From the NCBI GenBank assembly GCA_032821775.1, contig JAVLRN010000004.1, forward strand, positions 2,604,001 through 2,668,000: a stretch of 64,000 nt of DNA. The letters run 5' to 3'. The notes below the pieces were generated by a model that did no database searches, was not told the origin of the DNA, and saw only the letters and a program-made list of their open reading frames with translations. The position numbers were made by a program, and so were the translations under genes. Within the stretch, counting starts at the first letter, position 1. Every line of letters starts with the position of its first letter. The stretch comes from Sanguinoderma infundibulare. Lineage: Eukaryota > Basidiomycota > Agaricomycetes > Polyporales > Polyporaceae. Shown here piece by piece: positions 11,243 through 23,154 of this stretch.

Positions 11243-11568
11243 TGTGAAGTCTAAGGACTGACAGAGCGCGACACAGGCGTGCTAAGGACACGCTGATCAC
11301 GTGGGTAGGTAGCATACATGTCCAAACACCTATGGCGCTGAACAGGCGCCTACACGACGAGAAATGACAGAGATATGCACTAAAGTAAACTAGGAGCTCT
11401 AACTAGGCTAGAACTGTGCAGTAATGTAGACAATGCGATAACTATGGAAGGAGGGATGCTACAGCTAAGCGAAAATTATGGTAAGTAGGGGAATATGTAA
11501 GTAACGACTGGTCCAAGTGGGGACTTGATACGGGCATAAGCGCCACTGCTAGAGCGGCGACTTCAACA
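11243..11568 (-). mobile_element. Copia 5' LTR (copy D), 326 bp
   Basis: Plus-strand ends TGTGAAGTC...CTTCAACA (so TG...CA). It is the best-preserved LTR of this family in the window and the reference for copies A, B, C and E. The leader beside it (11,150-11,242) carries a second copy of the LTR end motif 'agctctgtgaagtct'. Confidence 0.85.
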
Positions 11569-11723
11569 ACCTATGCAATGGTGTCTGCATCATCATCCCT
11601 GTCTTTGTTGACAACATCACCATCGCTGCGAAGGACAAGGCTGCCATCCAATGCATCAAGGATGACCTCCATGCACACTTCAAGCTGTGAGACCTTGGCC
11701 CCACTTCCTGGCTGCTTGGTGTC
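11569..11723 (+). mobile_element. Inverted fragment of the copia reverse transcriptase
   Basis: 155 bp that, reverse-complemented, match 7,574-7,728 with only about four differences. It encodes the active-site region including FVDN on the plus strand. It begins exactly at the outer edge of LTR D, so the element may have inserted into, or recombined with, a second copy of itself in the opposite orientation. Homology ends abruptly at 11,723. Confidence 0.85.
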
Positions 11724-11836
11724 TGTATTTGGGGAGGGGCAATGCCTGTTGCAGCCATGGACAGCTTAGTCATCAGATGCTCACCTAAAATCTGGTCCCG
11801 GGCGGTGGCGTACCATGTTGTATCTCTTCATGGTCA

Positions 11837-12266
11837 TTGAGCCAGCAGTTAAATGACCCTACCGAGCCTTCGTCCTCATCCTTGCCATTGGTGCATCCCC
11901 AGTCAGGGTCTGACTCCAATGAACCTGTCCCCATCGGCTGGCTGAATGACACCTGGTTTCTCATGGACTATCCCAGCCACCACAACCTTGTTTGGAGGTG
12001 CCTCTCAGTCGAGCTTGGCACAAAGGAAGTCCTCTGATCGAATACCTACAAGTATGGCAAAATTACTCAAGCCCAGTCCAACAACAAGGAGCTCATGAAG
12101 CCAATGATGAAGTTCATTCCCTATGCTGTCCGTGACCATCTCAAAAAGCTGTCTGGTGTCCAGTTGTATATGGTAGGGTCATTCACAGATGAGTACAACA
12201 GCATGTTCTCCATGTACACCAACTTCAACTGCTTGGCAGGGAACGAGTGTGTATATGCGACTAGGT
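11837..12266 (+). pseudogene. Decayed coding fragment of unknown function
   Basis: A plus-strand frame stays open across 430 bp except for one TGA near 12,036. After the stop it continues in frame (segments such as YKYGKITQAQ and FTDEYNSMFS) until a TAG followed by a GTAAGC donor-like site near 12,265. I do not recognise the family. The composition, one C-to-T-type stop and continuing frame suggest a once-real exon. It lies between a copia fragment and the repetitive gene at 12.36-15.44 kb. Confidence 0.4.
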
Positions 12267-12358
12267 AAGCATATGTAGTATACGAATAGAAGGAATATGA
12301 TAAGATTTTAAAAAATTATATAAAATTTGCCTACTCAGAATGAAGACCAGTGCACTTC

Positions 12359-15300
12359 TCAGTGGTCCACTGCCTGCAGTTTCTCTGGCCTATTGGGTAT
12401 CTTTGATTTCAGCGGAACCTCTACATCATTGAATTGTTGCCTGTGCACCTCGAGTTGCTCCTCCAGCTGCGGCTTCTTCATCCTGTTGATCTGATCCTTG
12501 TCAGTCACCAGCTCAGTTTCCACCACCTCCCTCACCACCTGTTCCCACCACTCCTTCTCTTCTCGCTCCCATGCTCTTTCATTCACACACTCAATCACAT
12601 GGTCAACCTGTGCCTTACAGTGGCACACTTCCAGTCTGCTTTCATCCAGACTCGTGCCTCAGCTCGGATATGCTTGTAGTCCTTGTCAGTGAAGTGCACC
12701 TTCATAAATTCTTCTGTGTTGTTCTGTGCAACCTTACAAATCGAGTTGTAGTACATCTGGGTGCCAAAGGGAAATTGCACAGAGCCACACTCGAAGCATC
12801 CCCAGCGCGCCCTCATTGTGATCATTTGTAGAGAAGATCCAGGCCTCATGAAGCTCTCCATCAGTGCTCTGGTCAATTGCACCCCCCTTTTCAAACTCCT
12901 TTATAAACTCCCCCCATGTCCGAAGGGTGCCCCTGAAGAATGTGCATGTGATATGCTGCAAATGAGGCATCTGGCGTGGCGCCATGTCGCACACAGCCTG
13001 AATTGCTTTGGATTGCAGCCAATCTGTGCCATCCAAGGCACCTGTTCTTGCGGTCGCATCAGGTCCGAGAAGAAGATCAAGATGATCAATGATTGATTGC
13101 AGGTGCACCTTGAGTCTGTCGTGATAGGGACTGAGCTTCAGACCATTCTGCAGGATGCATGTCACCCGGAGGTATGGCTGGGTGATTGCCTGGTCATAGA
13201 GTGCCATTGTGGTGAGTTCAGTGAGTGTCAGATCATCCTTGAGACCTTTAATAAGGTTTTCCTCTATATGACTCCATCACTGACAGCCTTTCTGATCCCA
13301 TACAATGCCCAGGAAGCAGACATAGTGTGCATGGTTGGTGAGGAGCTTGCTAGCTGCCTCACCATATGAGAAGTATCAGACACTGCTTGTGTTGGGGTAG
13401 TGTTTTGGACACCCGACAATTTCCGTCCAGTAGTAAATGTATGTGTCTTGCTGTCCCTTCTTGTCATCTTTGTGATTGAATACCGCACCTCCAAGGCCTG
13501 CCAGCTTAACACTGCCACATGCAGAGGTTGTCAGTGCACGAAGCTCAGCTACCGTCAAGCCCTCCATCAGCATCTCCTTCAGAAGCAGCAGGGTGAGTGC
13601 CTGGGTGTTGACATCCCTGAGCATGGCAGTGTTATCCTTGTTTGCAAGGAGGACCGGCAGTGTCTTGTGAAGCTTGGCCCAGGCATTATTGCTGTATTGC
13701 CACCCTTAAAGCTGTTTAACTCCTTATGCATGATGCACCTGACACGGAGGAAGAGGTCAAAGTGATGCTGCTCTGGGGGAGGGAGGGCATCATGTAAGTC
13801 CTTCCCCAATGCTAGCTTCAGGCAGTTGAGATGCTCTGTATAGTGCAATATCTGGTCCTCGGACGACAGCTCTGCCCAACAATCAGGACCTCCAGCTCCC
13901 AGGATTGCATCTGTTATGGCAGCATTGAGGCACTCCAGCATGGGCATGGGTGTTGTTGAACACCCAGAGCTGACCTCATCCCATGCCAGCACAAGGTACA
14001 TGCACTCCATCTTTCATGTGAACAGCCTCCCCATCTTCAGCTGATCAGCAGCATGGTCTCCCCCAAACCCCTTCAACTTGAGGGCACAATCCTCCACAGT
14101 GAGAGAGACTCTGAGCTGCTGCACAAGTGGTGACTTGTTGAATGCACTGGTGATCTGCTGAAACTTTGCTATCCAGCCCTCTACCTGTGTCTTGCTTGTG
14201 TGGTCGAGCGAAGACTCAACACCTAGAAAGCAGTTTTTAGGCATCAGAAGAGCACTGCTGGATGCAGGTCCCGGAGCCACAGTCATATTTAATGGAGGCA
14301 GAGGAGGAGGTGCGGATGAGGCAGAAGAGTGACTCCAGGAGGTGGATTCATGTCTCAAATAAGTGTGTTCTGTGCATCCTGGTGCATTTGCAGGAGCTCC
14401 ATCTTGACCCGGCATGGCAGAGGAGTAATCGGGGGCTTGGATCTCCATGTGGTGACCTAGGTAGTCAGTATGATAGTTGGAAGTCACGTCAGAGCTGATT
14501 GTTAGGCCTCAAGCACAAGTAAGTCATGTCATCCTTGTTTGTGATAAAAATCCACTCACTGTTTGCCTGCTTAATCTCATGGCCAAGCTATATGTCACTC
14601 ACAACACCTCCCTCAACAACAGCCCTCCAGACAGTATGTGCACTCATTTTCCCCTTGACCTTGATCCCAAATACCTTTCCCATCATTTGCAGGACATGCC
14701 CGATCTTCTTCTGTGTGCAGCCATTCATAATGAGGCCCTGAGCAAGGGCATGCACTGCTGGTGTGTAGATCCCCTTGTGACACAACCAGACATTCAATAT
14801 GATAGGATTGTGCCTCACATGCTGTAAACGGGTAGTGAGGATCTGAGGAAACCATTCACAATGCTTCTCAAGGGCTCGTATCTGTTGTAGGCACTTGGAG
14901 ACACAAGTGTGTTCCTTTAAGCAAGCAGCCTCTGAGATCTTGAGCATGTGTGCGGCATTCTCCTGGGTCTTGAGCTCCTGTTGCTTCACTGCAGCCTCAG
15001 AGCGCAGCATGCAATCCCACTCCTTTACTGCTGCACAGCGATTCTGACATAACTTTGCAGCAGTGGCTTTCACCATCCTGAGCTGTCGGAAGTTGTTTTT
15101 GCATTGCACCTTGAGTGCAGAGAGCTCAGACTCCAGTGCCTCGACTTGTGCAAGCCTTGCAGTGAGTGTTGTGTTGATGTCTTGCCTTTTTAAGGCTTGC
15201 TGATGCTTGCAGTTGCTTTGTGCGCTTGAGCTCATGCAAAGAGATTTGCTGAACTGCCACAATTGTGCTGCCTGTGAGCACATATATTCAAGATCCAGTC

Positions 15301-15436
15301 ATTTTTGTGTACTTACAACCTTTCTCCTTGCAGGCTTAATGTTCTTCTTGTCCTCCAATGCATGCTCTCCTCGTCGACTCACACGAGCTTTCACAAGCAC
15401 AGCCCTTTGTGCTGAAGACCTCTGTTTTGGACGCAT
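12359..15436 (-). pseudogene. Decayed member of a repetitive agaricomycete gene family (function unknown)
   Basis: Start ATG at 15,436-15,434, a basic N-terminal exon, a GTAAGT...CAG intron, then a coiled-coil exon (rich in Lys, Glu, Ala, Leu) to ~14,560. A second GTGAGT...GAG intron restores the frame into a segment with SLTISSDVTSN. Later segments include FLGVESSLDHTS, GDHAADQLK, CIMHKELNSFKGG, VFNHKDDKKGQQDT and LLGPDATARTGALDG. From memory this matches a high-copy hypothetical family of mushrooms suspected to be mobile-element encoded. Breaks: TAG for an expected Gln near 14,590, TGA for an expected Trp at 14,014-14,016, a frameshift near 13,690, and further breaks at 13,250-13,520 and ~12,750. 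Conserved Asp residues could belong to a DDE-type nuclease, but that is speculation. Confidence 0.65.
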
Positions 15437-15820
15437 AACATGGCACTGGGAACTATCTATTGCATATCAGTGGAAGGGGTATCTGGAGCCAAAAAAATTA
15501 TCCGGCAGTAGGTTATGATTAGAATGAGTTGTAAGATGATTATTGAGTGTGTGTGGCCATCCAAGGAGGGGTTCGGACGTCCAAGACAGACTGCAAGCAG
15601 TGGCCGGGTCAGCAGAGCTAAGTTACCAGGGTAAGCACTTCATCAATATACTTGGAAATAATCATTAAAATTAACATCAAGTACATACATAGCTCACTGA
15701 TGGCATATGAGCACAATCCGAGCATCCAGGGCCTGCAAGAGCAACACTGGAGAGGCACACATGGAGGCATCCCAATTGCTCAAAATGGGTCACATGATAG
15801 GACTGAGCATGCCTGTCACG
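15437..15820. other. Intergenic, no feature recognised
   Basis: Upstream of the gene that starts at 15,436 (minus) and before the dispersed repeat at 15,821. It could hold the former promoter. No TATA-like or repeat element stands out. Confidence 0.3.
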
Positions 15821-16262
15821 GCGGGCAAAAGCGAGTAGTCCATGCCGGGAAATTGCTAGAAAATTTTGTAGGCACTTAACATTTGTCCATCAATTCTCAG
15901 AAAGTTCCGATGGTGGGACATGCCACATGTCACAAACGTACCATACAAATTTCCCGAAACATATGCAGGCTCGGGAAATGTTAGCTGAGGAAACGGGTGG
16001 CGAATGCGTGTGGTATGCAAGATATCCGTTGTCGGGGAATGTATTGGAAACTCTTTGTATGTAAACCCATTTCTTACAAATTTCATGAACATGAATCACT
16101 TGTGGACAAAGCTGGGGAATGTAAGATGTCCTGCAAATTGAAATGTGCTGCAGGAATGACAAAGAAATGTTTGCAGAATGTTTTATGTCACATGAAAATA
16201 CCGCGCTGGGAAATGTTTCGCAGGTGGTTATCCCCTCTCCGCCTCCACGACACGACATGACG
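15821..16262 (+). repeat. Dispersed repeat R1, copy 1 (about 440 bp)
   Basis: Nearly identical in inverted orientation to 44,545-44,979. It contains many scattered copies of GGGAAATG or GGGGAATG and their complements (for example near 15,848, 15,972, 16,035, 16,112 and 16,208). Both copies continue into 'cacgacatgac'-type low-complexity sequence on the same side. It has no coding capacity and no obvious terminal inverted repeat. Its class is unknown. Confidence 0.75.
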
Positions 16263-16320
16263 CTCCCGCCACACGATGCGACATGACATGACACAATGCG
16301 ACACGATGCTCCGGTAGCAC

Positions 16321-16945
16321 TGCGGGGTGCCGGTGGCGTGCCTCAGTGCGTTTGGACACACCTTTGGGTGGGCCTTGGTGGTGCGTGATACACTTTCGAC
16401 CCCAATGGCGCAACTGTCACCTGCGCCTCAGGGTATGTGCGCACCCCACTATGAAGCTATGGTTATTGTTTGTTGATTTTCAGACTTTCGCAGCGTTGCT
16501 CAGATGTCTCACTTCATGCGAGGACATGTCCTCGCAGTCTTCGAGAGCGTACTACCGTGGGAGGAGCACAGCAGTCACGATGGAACCTTGCAGTGGGGAG
16601 TGTCGGGGAGCATTATAATGGAGAGTGTTGTGAGAGGTGGAGGAGCATCATATCAGAGAGCATCGTGTCACATCATGTGGCGGGAGTGTCGCGCTCAGCT
16701 CGAGAGCTCCACGGCCATCCTGCGGTGCACAAACATATTCTTGGACATGTGTGACTGCTGCTCCACCTTGTTCGGGAGCACCACCAAAGCGCACCCAAAG
16801 GTGCCTCCAAAGATGATGTCTGCACTGAGGCATGACTGGTCTCCCACCAGCACCCCGTCACACTCCTGGGAGTGCATTCGTGCACCGCCAAAGCACACCC
16901 AAAGGTGCATCCAAATGTGCTGAGGTGTGCCACCGGCACCCCACA
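16321..16945. repeat. Inverted repeat arms 16,321-16,385 / 16,881-16,945
   Basis: The two 65-bp arms match at about 80% as reverse complements (blocks 'ggggtgccggtgg', 'cacctttgggtg'). A third partial copy lies at 16,778-16,809. In addition, 16,724-16,770 and 16,977-17,030 are diverged direct repeats ('cagtgcacaaacg..', 'gaccgctgctc'). The unit may be a composite non-autonomous element. Confidence 0.6.
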
Positions 16946-17189
16946 GCGCTCCCGGTTCAGCTGTACAGCTCCCTGCCATCCCGCAGTGCACAAACGCGTT
17001 TTGGGATGCACGTGACCGCTGCTCTGTGTTCCTCAGGAGGGCATTCATGTGCCACTATGGATCACACCATAGTGCACAGGTAAGAACAAATTGAATCAAT
17101 GAATTGACCACATAGAATGACTCTAGCTCTGACCAGAAACGATGTCACCATCAGTTCATTACACCTCAACGAAGCAAAAGCTTACCCTA

Positions 17190-20100
17190 TCAAAAGATCA
17201 TACAATGATGCATGGCTTGCCAATTCCTGGAGGTGTATAAACCAAGGATGCAAAATGGGTGACCACATTCCGTGGCCTAATTACATGAAGGTGCAGACGA
17301 AAGTCGTTGTAATATAACTTCGTCTGCAAGTCAGCGAATCTGTGGAAAGGATCGTGTGCGATGTGGTCGGTGGACAAGGGGACATATTCCCTGATGATGA
17401 TGTATGGTTCTACGACCTCCCATTGGCCCTCTAGACGTCAATGGTAGAAGATGTCTTGGATCTGTCCAGCAGATGTCAGTACTGTTCCAGAGGCTTGTGT
17501 TCCCTCCTGATCCACAAAAGAAATGAAGGAGTCTCGGAAAGAGTAACGGAATGTCGCGTAATTAATACCAAAATGGGAGATGTTTGGTGCGAACGCTCCC
17601 ATGGCAGGAAGGCGCGGTCGTCCATCAACTTCAGACGCATGGGCAGATTGGAAATTGATTAGGCTCAATGACTGGACAAGTGTGTAAAGTTGTTGGTAGA
17701 CCTTAGAGGTGAGGCGTCGCTTTGGCAGTTGGTCGTAGTCATGCGCGATGTCAATGAGTGAAAAATCTGGACTGAAAGAGGGCATGTCCATGACTCGAGT
17801 GCCTCGCGTAGCATCCTTGAAAGCACGCTCGAATGCCATCATCATCTCGCCATACAGGGGATGGTCCGGCCAGGGTGTCGCACTCATGATCCACTGCACG
17901 TTCGTGCCGATGTAGAAGAAACGCATAAACGTCAGGGCAATCTCTGCTTGAAGTTTGAAACAGTCAATCACTGCAACAAAGGAAGAGCGCGAGAGTTATA
18001 AGACCTACCAGGCTTGTTATTTGTTCGTATCTGTTGCAGCACGCCGTTATACCGCTCAAATGGGTACGTTCACCACCCTTGAACAGGCCCAAAGAGCTCA
18101 AGACACTGCCTCAGATGTAGTGACAAGTGATGATTCGGTACCAAAGGGTGGTTCCACAGAGTGCGCAAGCCCTGGATGTACTTGAGCATGTACTGGTCGA
18201 ATGTCGATGCCCAAGAAGGAGACATGGATCGATGAGTGGCAAGGTCAATGGCCATGATGAGGTAAAGGAAGTTGTTCAACACGACTCGTTCATCATTTGA
18301 AGCGCCAGGGATGCTTCAGAGATGGACGAGAGCAAGCATTATGGGGATGGTACAGACCGTCTGCCATTTGTCGGCTTTCAGTTTGCTGTGACCGGCACTC
18401 CCGAAGTTCGATGGTGGTCAGTCGATCCAGGACGGCAGGGTGACATTGATGATGTCTTCGTGCACTTTCTTCAGCACATCGCTCGTGAAGATGTCGTACT
18501 TCGCTCTCTCGTCCATTTGATCAGTGGCAAGATGGAATCTGGTCATCAATTCGGAGAGGGGTGGCGGGATACGCAGCATGCCGATATCCTGATGGATTTT
18601 CCATGTCAAAACTGGGATAAAGGTATCATATTTGAGACGCACCAGCTCGAGCAGGGATTTCACGTAGTCTCGCTTGGTAGGGGTGCTAGACGTAGTGACA
18701 TTGACATTGTTGAAGCGTGCAACCGCAGAGACATAGTCCAATCATAGTTGAAGGAGGTTCTTCTCCGATCTCTCGGCGAGGGAAGCGAAAAGCTTGCCTA
18801 GCTGCATCCTTTGCTGATTGGGGGTATGCACCTTGATCTCCTTAGGGGCTCGCTTCTCACCGGCAACGTCGACACCAAATACCTCCATGCAGTGATGTCG
18901 GAGTTCACCCAGAAAGAGGTTGTGCATCATATCCACCAGTGCGAACTGAGTAGGATCCCAATATTCGAGCCGATAGAGCTCGGACCAACGTATGCCATGA
19001 CTGTCGAAGATTTTCTTGCGGTCACGTTCCGTCTCGGCATCCCACCACTCGTGGGCGATCGAGAGATGATCACCCCAATCCGGAGATGTCGGCCACGATG
19101 ATTGGTCAACATTAGATATGTTGGATCTCTGGAGAGAACAGAATGAGCAAAAATTGGCCGCAGAGTGGCCAGCGAATCCAGTGACCTTTTGAAGAGTGGG
19201 CAGGTCGCAAACGAGAGGGATGACTGCGGTGTATATGACACGACCGCTTGGTCAGTTCGCTGTTGCTTTCAAATAGAGTCTGCGGTGCCATAGCTCCAAT
19301 AGGTCATCTACAAGCGGCCGAAGAAGGTGATTTAGCTCATGAACTTTGGGCTCCTTGAGACCGGATATGACACCAGCAAGGTAGATGAACTCTGGGCGAA
19401 AGCAAAGATGGGGAGGAAGGTTCAGGCAGACGAGATTAATGACACCGATTGAATGTGACTTCCCTGCCTTCTTGTTGCCGTGAGGATTGAACCAGTTGAC
19501 AAAGAGGCTGAAAACCAGGTGCAGTTCACCATTGCTCTGTACCGAGAAGGCAGTCTTCCCATTGGATCCGAGGAACTGACATAGCGCAGGAGAGTGCATG
19601 ATGTCTCCACACGGCTCACCAGGAAGAGGTATCTTGTCCCAGGATATTTTGACACCATCCTCCACGACCTTCTTCATGAACACAGACGCGATCCAGTCCT
19701 TCATGCTGTGGTAAGGATATGGTCGTATCGGGCAGTAAATGACCCGGGGAGAGTCGTTCCCCCGCTCCGGCTTGAGGACTTTCTTCTGGACAAGACGGGC
19801 ACCGCAAATACCGTTATCTGTCTCCAAGAAGCTACACATGCGAAGATAGGCGTCATCTGGTCGGGCAGGATCCAGGGTATAGACGGTGAAGCATTTCGGA
19901 CATGTCACAAAGCATGTGATATTCAGCTCGACGCAGAGCTTAGATAGCACCGTTCAGATGTTGGAGGGTATGTCAGAAAGGAGTGTGGACTGGGGTCCAG
20001 ACAGCATGTTCAAAGCTGTAGACCAGGTAAATGCTCCGAAGATGACCACTTTCAAAGTCGAGAGAGCATAAGCCACGTCGGGACGAGCAATATCCAATAG

Positions 20101-22890
20101 GGTGTGGAGGATGGTGACCATAAGTAACCCTGCGAGCAGGAATGCAGGGATATTCCTGTGGTCGAATAACCATGCTAAGTTGTTTATGATCAGTAAGTGC
20201 GATGAATACGACTCGAAGGATGGTGTACGTTGATCGACCACTAACGGGCTGTTGACGAACTCTCCCCGGAACAACAGTCCCATCTCCACGAGTTCGCGCA
20301 TCCAGCCCATTGAGCGAATGCGTTCCAGGTGAGCCAGCTCTTTGTCAAACTTGCACACAAGCAACTGCAGCTGCCCATCCGCATCCATATGACCGAGGGG
20401 GGATAGCGAACGTAGGTGCCCAGAGCTGATCACTAGCCAGTCACAGAGAATACAAAACTCTGCGCTCCCATCATAGCGCGTGTCAAGAAGGGCCACAGGA
20501 TCTTTGAGAGTGTTGGGTTTGGATCAGAAGATGAGCGTAACATGGTTAGGCACCAAACGCGAACGCAGGGTAAGTCGAAAATCCCACGCAGACAGCTCTT
20601 CTATCCGTTCTCCCAAAGCAATAAGATACTTTTGAGTGAGTCCCATCAGCTGTTGGATAGCAGGTCAGTGGCTGAAAACATACCACATCCGCAGAATCAT
20701 CCGTAGCTTGAATGCCCGGGAATGCGGTCGGTGGGATAGACGGACCTATGTCCTTATAAGCCGGCGCGTGGTGTTCCTACACAAATTAGTGAATTTTATG
20801 CCCTGCATTACCTATAATGCTAGGCTCACCTGCAGTGGCGTGGTCTCGGATCTGAACTGGGGATGGTGAGAATTGGACGCCGTGTCAATGTTTCGGACAG
20901 GCGAAGCGCTAGCCAGGCCGGGTTGCAAGGTCGCAAGAAATATGGTACTTTCTATATCCGTGCTCGACAAGCTAGAGCAGGGATGTGTGGGTGCGGGTTG
21001 TACAGCCTCCCGCATCCTACAGAGCATGTCCCTCGCCTTGTGCGTCTTGATTGTGGTGCCATCCAAGACTCATCCTTGTTGGCGATGACCGTGGATATCA
21101 ATGTAGGTGCAGTGACTACAATGATCACAGTCACACACAGGCATCAGGAGGGGAGGGGAGGAGTGGCGGAAGGTGTTGACCAGCGCCGAAAGCATGTTGA
21201 GTGGCTTTACGCATGTGTCGAATGAGGCTGATCGATGCATCGCCGATGATGAACGGTCACACGATGACGATTATGAGAGTTTTACAAAAGATATTACTTA
21301 GCATGATTAAGAACAAGGTATACAGGTGTACTTGATAGTGTCGAAAGCGAGCTTAATGAGACCTCCATTGCTCCCAGATGGGATGGTCTATGTCTGGTTT
21401 ATAGATGCTGACAAGCATGGCAGCGAACCCAGTTCCTAGCCATATCAGCAAGCTGACAAGGCAAGATACCACCCACACCAGAATCAGAACACATGGGATG
21501 AAACACCACGCATGATCTAGTGAAGCGAAGACAAGTCGATTGTGATCACTTGCGAGAGTGGGCTGTTGCTGCACGAACGACTACTGTTCGTGAATAGTCC
21601 TCTTCCCGGATTAGAAGCTGCACACTCACTATATCAGGGGAGTCATCTTCCTCTAAGCTGATGAATTCGTCCGGCGTGTCATACTCAGAAGTCACAGTGG
21701 GCTGTTGTTGCGCGAATGACTACTGCTCGTGAACAGTCCTCTTCCAGGATTAGAAGCTGCACACTCACTGTATCAGGGGAGTCATCTTTGTCTAAGCTGA
21801 TGGATTCGTCCAGTGTGCCATACTCGGAAACCGCAGTTGTGTCTTCTGTGAGCGCAGGGGATGTGCTGGAAGTACTTCTGTGCTGTGTGGAGCAGGTCAT
21901 ATTCCACTCGGACCATGACTCTGTTATTAAGCTCATCTGGGACGGCAGGGGAGACTGGAATGAAGCTCTCGGAGAGGCACAGTCACCGACTCCACTGGAA
22001 GTGTCTGGGAGTGTGCTACGTCGTGTCTTGATGCCTTGAAGTACTGAAGGTCGTATTCAGCATTGGTTACCCTGTTCCTACAGGAAATGAATGCACAAAA
22101 GCCTGGAACGTACTGTATGCACAGGAGAAAGCGTTGAGCGACACGCGAAGCTTTTGCTGTGTGAACCTTGTGCATGTAGCAATCTTGTCCTCCAGTTCTG
22201 CAGTGTCTTTAGACAGCTTAGGGCAGACATCACAAACAATTTGCACAACAGTTAAGACAACCATACATACAAGTGTTTGAGGCAGCTGCTTCCGTAGCTG
22301 CAACGTATGTTGGAGGAGTGATGTGCTAGCGGCGCGCACGGCATGCAAATCCTCCAGCATAAGTTTGTGGATGTTGTGACTGCCCAGCTCCACCCTGGGC
22401 GTAGTTCTGCTAAGTTAGACTTAGTTGGGGCCGTTGTACAGTCATCATCTATGGGTTCTCACTCACTCAAAGAGGAGCAAATGCTCCAGAGGATCCCGTA
22501 CACCATGGATATGCACTCCAGTGGGGGATACCTGGACCTCTGTGTGCGGCGTGCCATGGCGATCGCATAGCATGCTTAGGTCGATATCATCGAGCGGGTC
22601 ATCCGACGGTGGGAGACTGTCACCTTTGGACTTCAGGTTTTCAATATCTGACAGCCCGCACGTCGCATGTAGCACAGAGTCCATCCCGTCGGGCACGCTG
22701 GTGGCAGATATTAATGGCAGATTGCGCCACGGTAGCTCAGGCGGAAGTTTGAATGGAGGGGAAGCAATGCTCATGACAGGAGGTGGCATAAGTGGCAAGT
22801 TGAGAAGAAAGGGCTGAACACGCTTACCAGCCACCATGGGACGCCCTCACTGTGCATCATCGCACTCACAAATGTTCTTTGTCTGCCCCA
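17190..22890 (-). pseudogene. Tnp2-type (CACTA-like) transposase gene with seven in-frame stops
   Basis: Read leftwards: an N-terminal exon with CECDD near 22,880 (putative zinc cluster), a GTGAGT...TTAG intron after ~22,463, a hydrophobic helix near 21,450, a CPKC...MCSFLE...CGARL zinc segment (~19,880), then the transposase core: DIMHSPALCQFLG (~19,580), FNPHGNKKAGKSHSIGV (~19,470), FIYLAGVISG (~19,380), DLPTLQKVTGFAGHSAANFC (~19,180), DMMHNLFLGELRHHC (~18,920), VPNHHLSLHLRQC (~18,120) and a C-terminal region to ~17,190. In-frame stops: 19,954, 19,252, 18,742, 18,418, 18,316, 18,070 and 17,438 (lowest coordinate of each). Conserved family residues at most of these points appear to be Arg or Trp, so CGA-to-TGA and TGG-to-TGA changes explain them. 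Family assignment is from memory. Confidence 0.75.
21558..21835 (-). repeat. Tandem duplication, 139-bp period, two copies
   Basis: 21,558-21,696 and 21,697-21,835 align closely (blocks 'gtgaanagtcctcttcc', 'gaagctgcacactcact', 'caggggagtcatctt'). It lies in the N-terminal part of the transposase gene. On the minus strand both copies encode a DDSPD.VSVQLLI segment, but 139 is not a multiple of three, so the duplication shifts the frame unless spliced out. Confidence 0.8.
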
Positions 22891-23154
22891 GGCGCTGGTT
22901 GCTTCACCACGCACATTTCACTGGCGGCATCGACCGGCGGTAGACGGTGGCTAACAGGATTAATTGAACATAAACTAATAACATAAGAATGGTGTGGAAT
23001 CAAGGGAAGAGTTCAGACATAGGGGGAAGAGTATGGACATGGAGAGAAGCGTACATAAGTAGGAATGCCTGTAGATGCCCTGCACAGTCAGTGACGTCCA
23101 GACAGAACATTGAGGACTAAATCCAACATACCAAGATCTTCAGAACATTGTGGT

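Larger units (their letters stand above)
6516..11568 (-). mobile_element. Ty1/copia retrotransposon, minus strand, both LTRs present, defective
   Basis: 5' LTR at 11,243-11,568, gag then pol reading leftwards, a polypurine tract at 6,729-6,741 and a truncated 3' LTR at 6,516-6,728. Domain order is gag zinc knuckle, protease, integrase, reverse transcriptase, RNase H, which is the copia order. Frameshifts, stops and an altered reverse-transcriptase active site make it non-autonomous. The internal region (about 4.5 kb) is a normal length for copia. CpG content is higher than in the flanking graveyard, so it may be younger than its neighbours. Confidence 0.9.
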
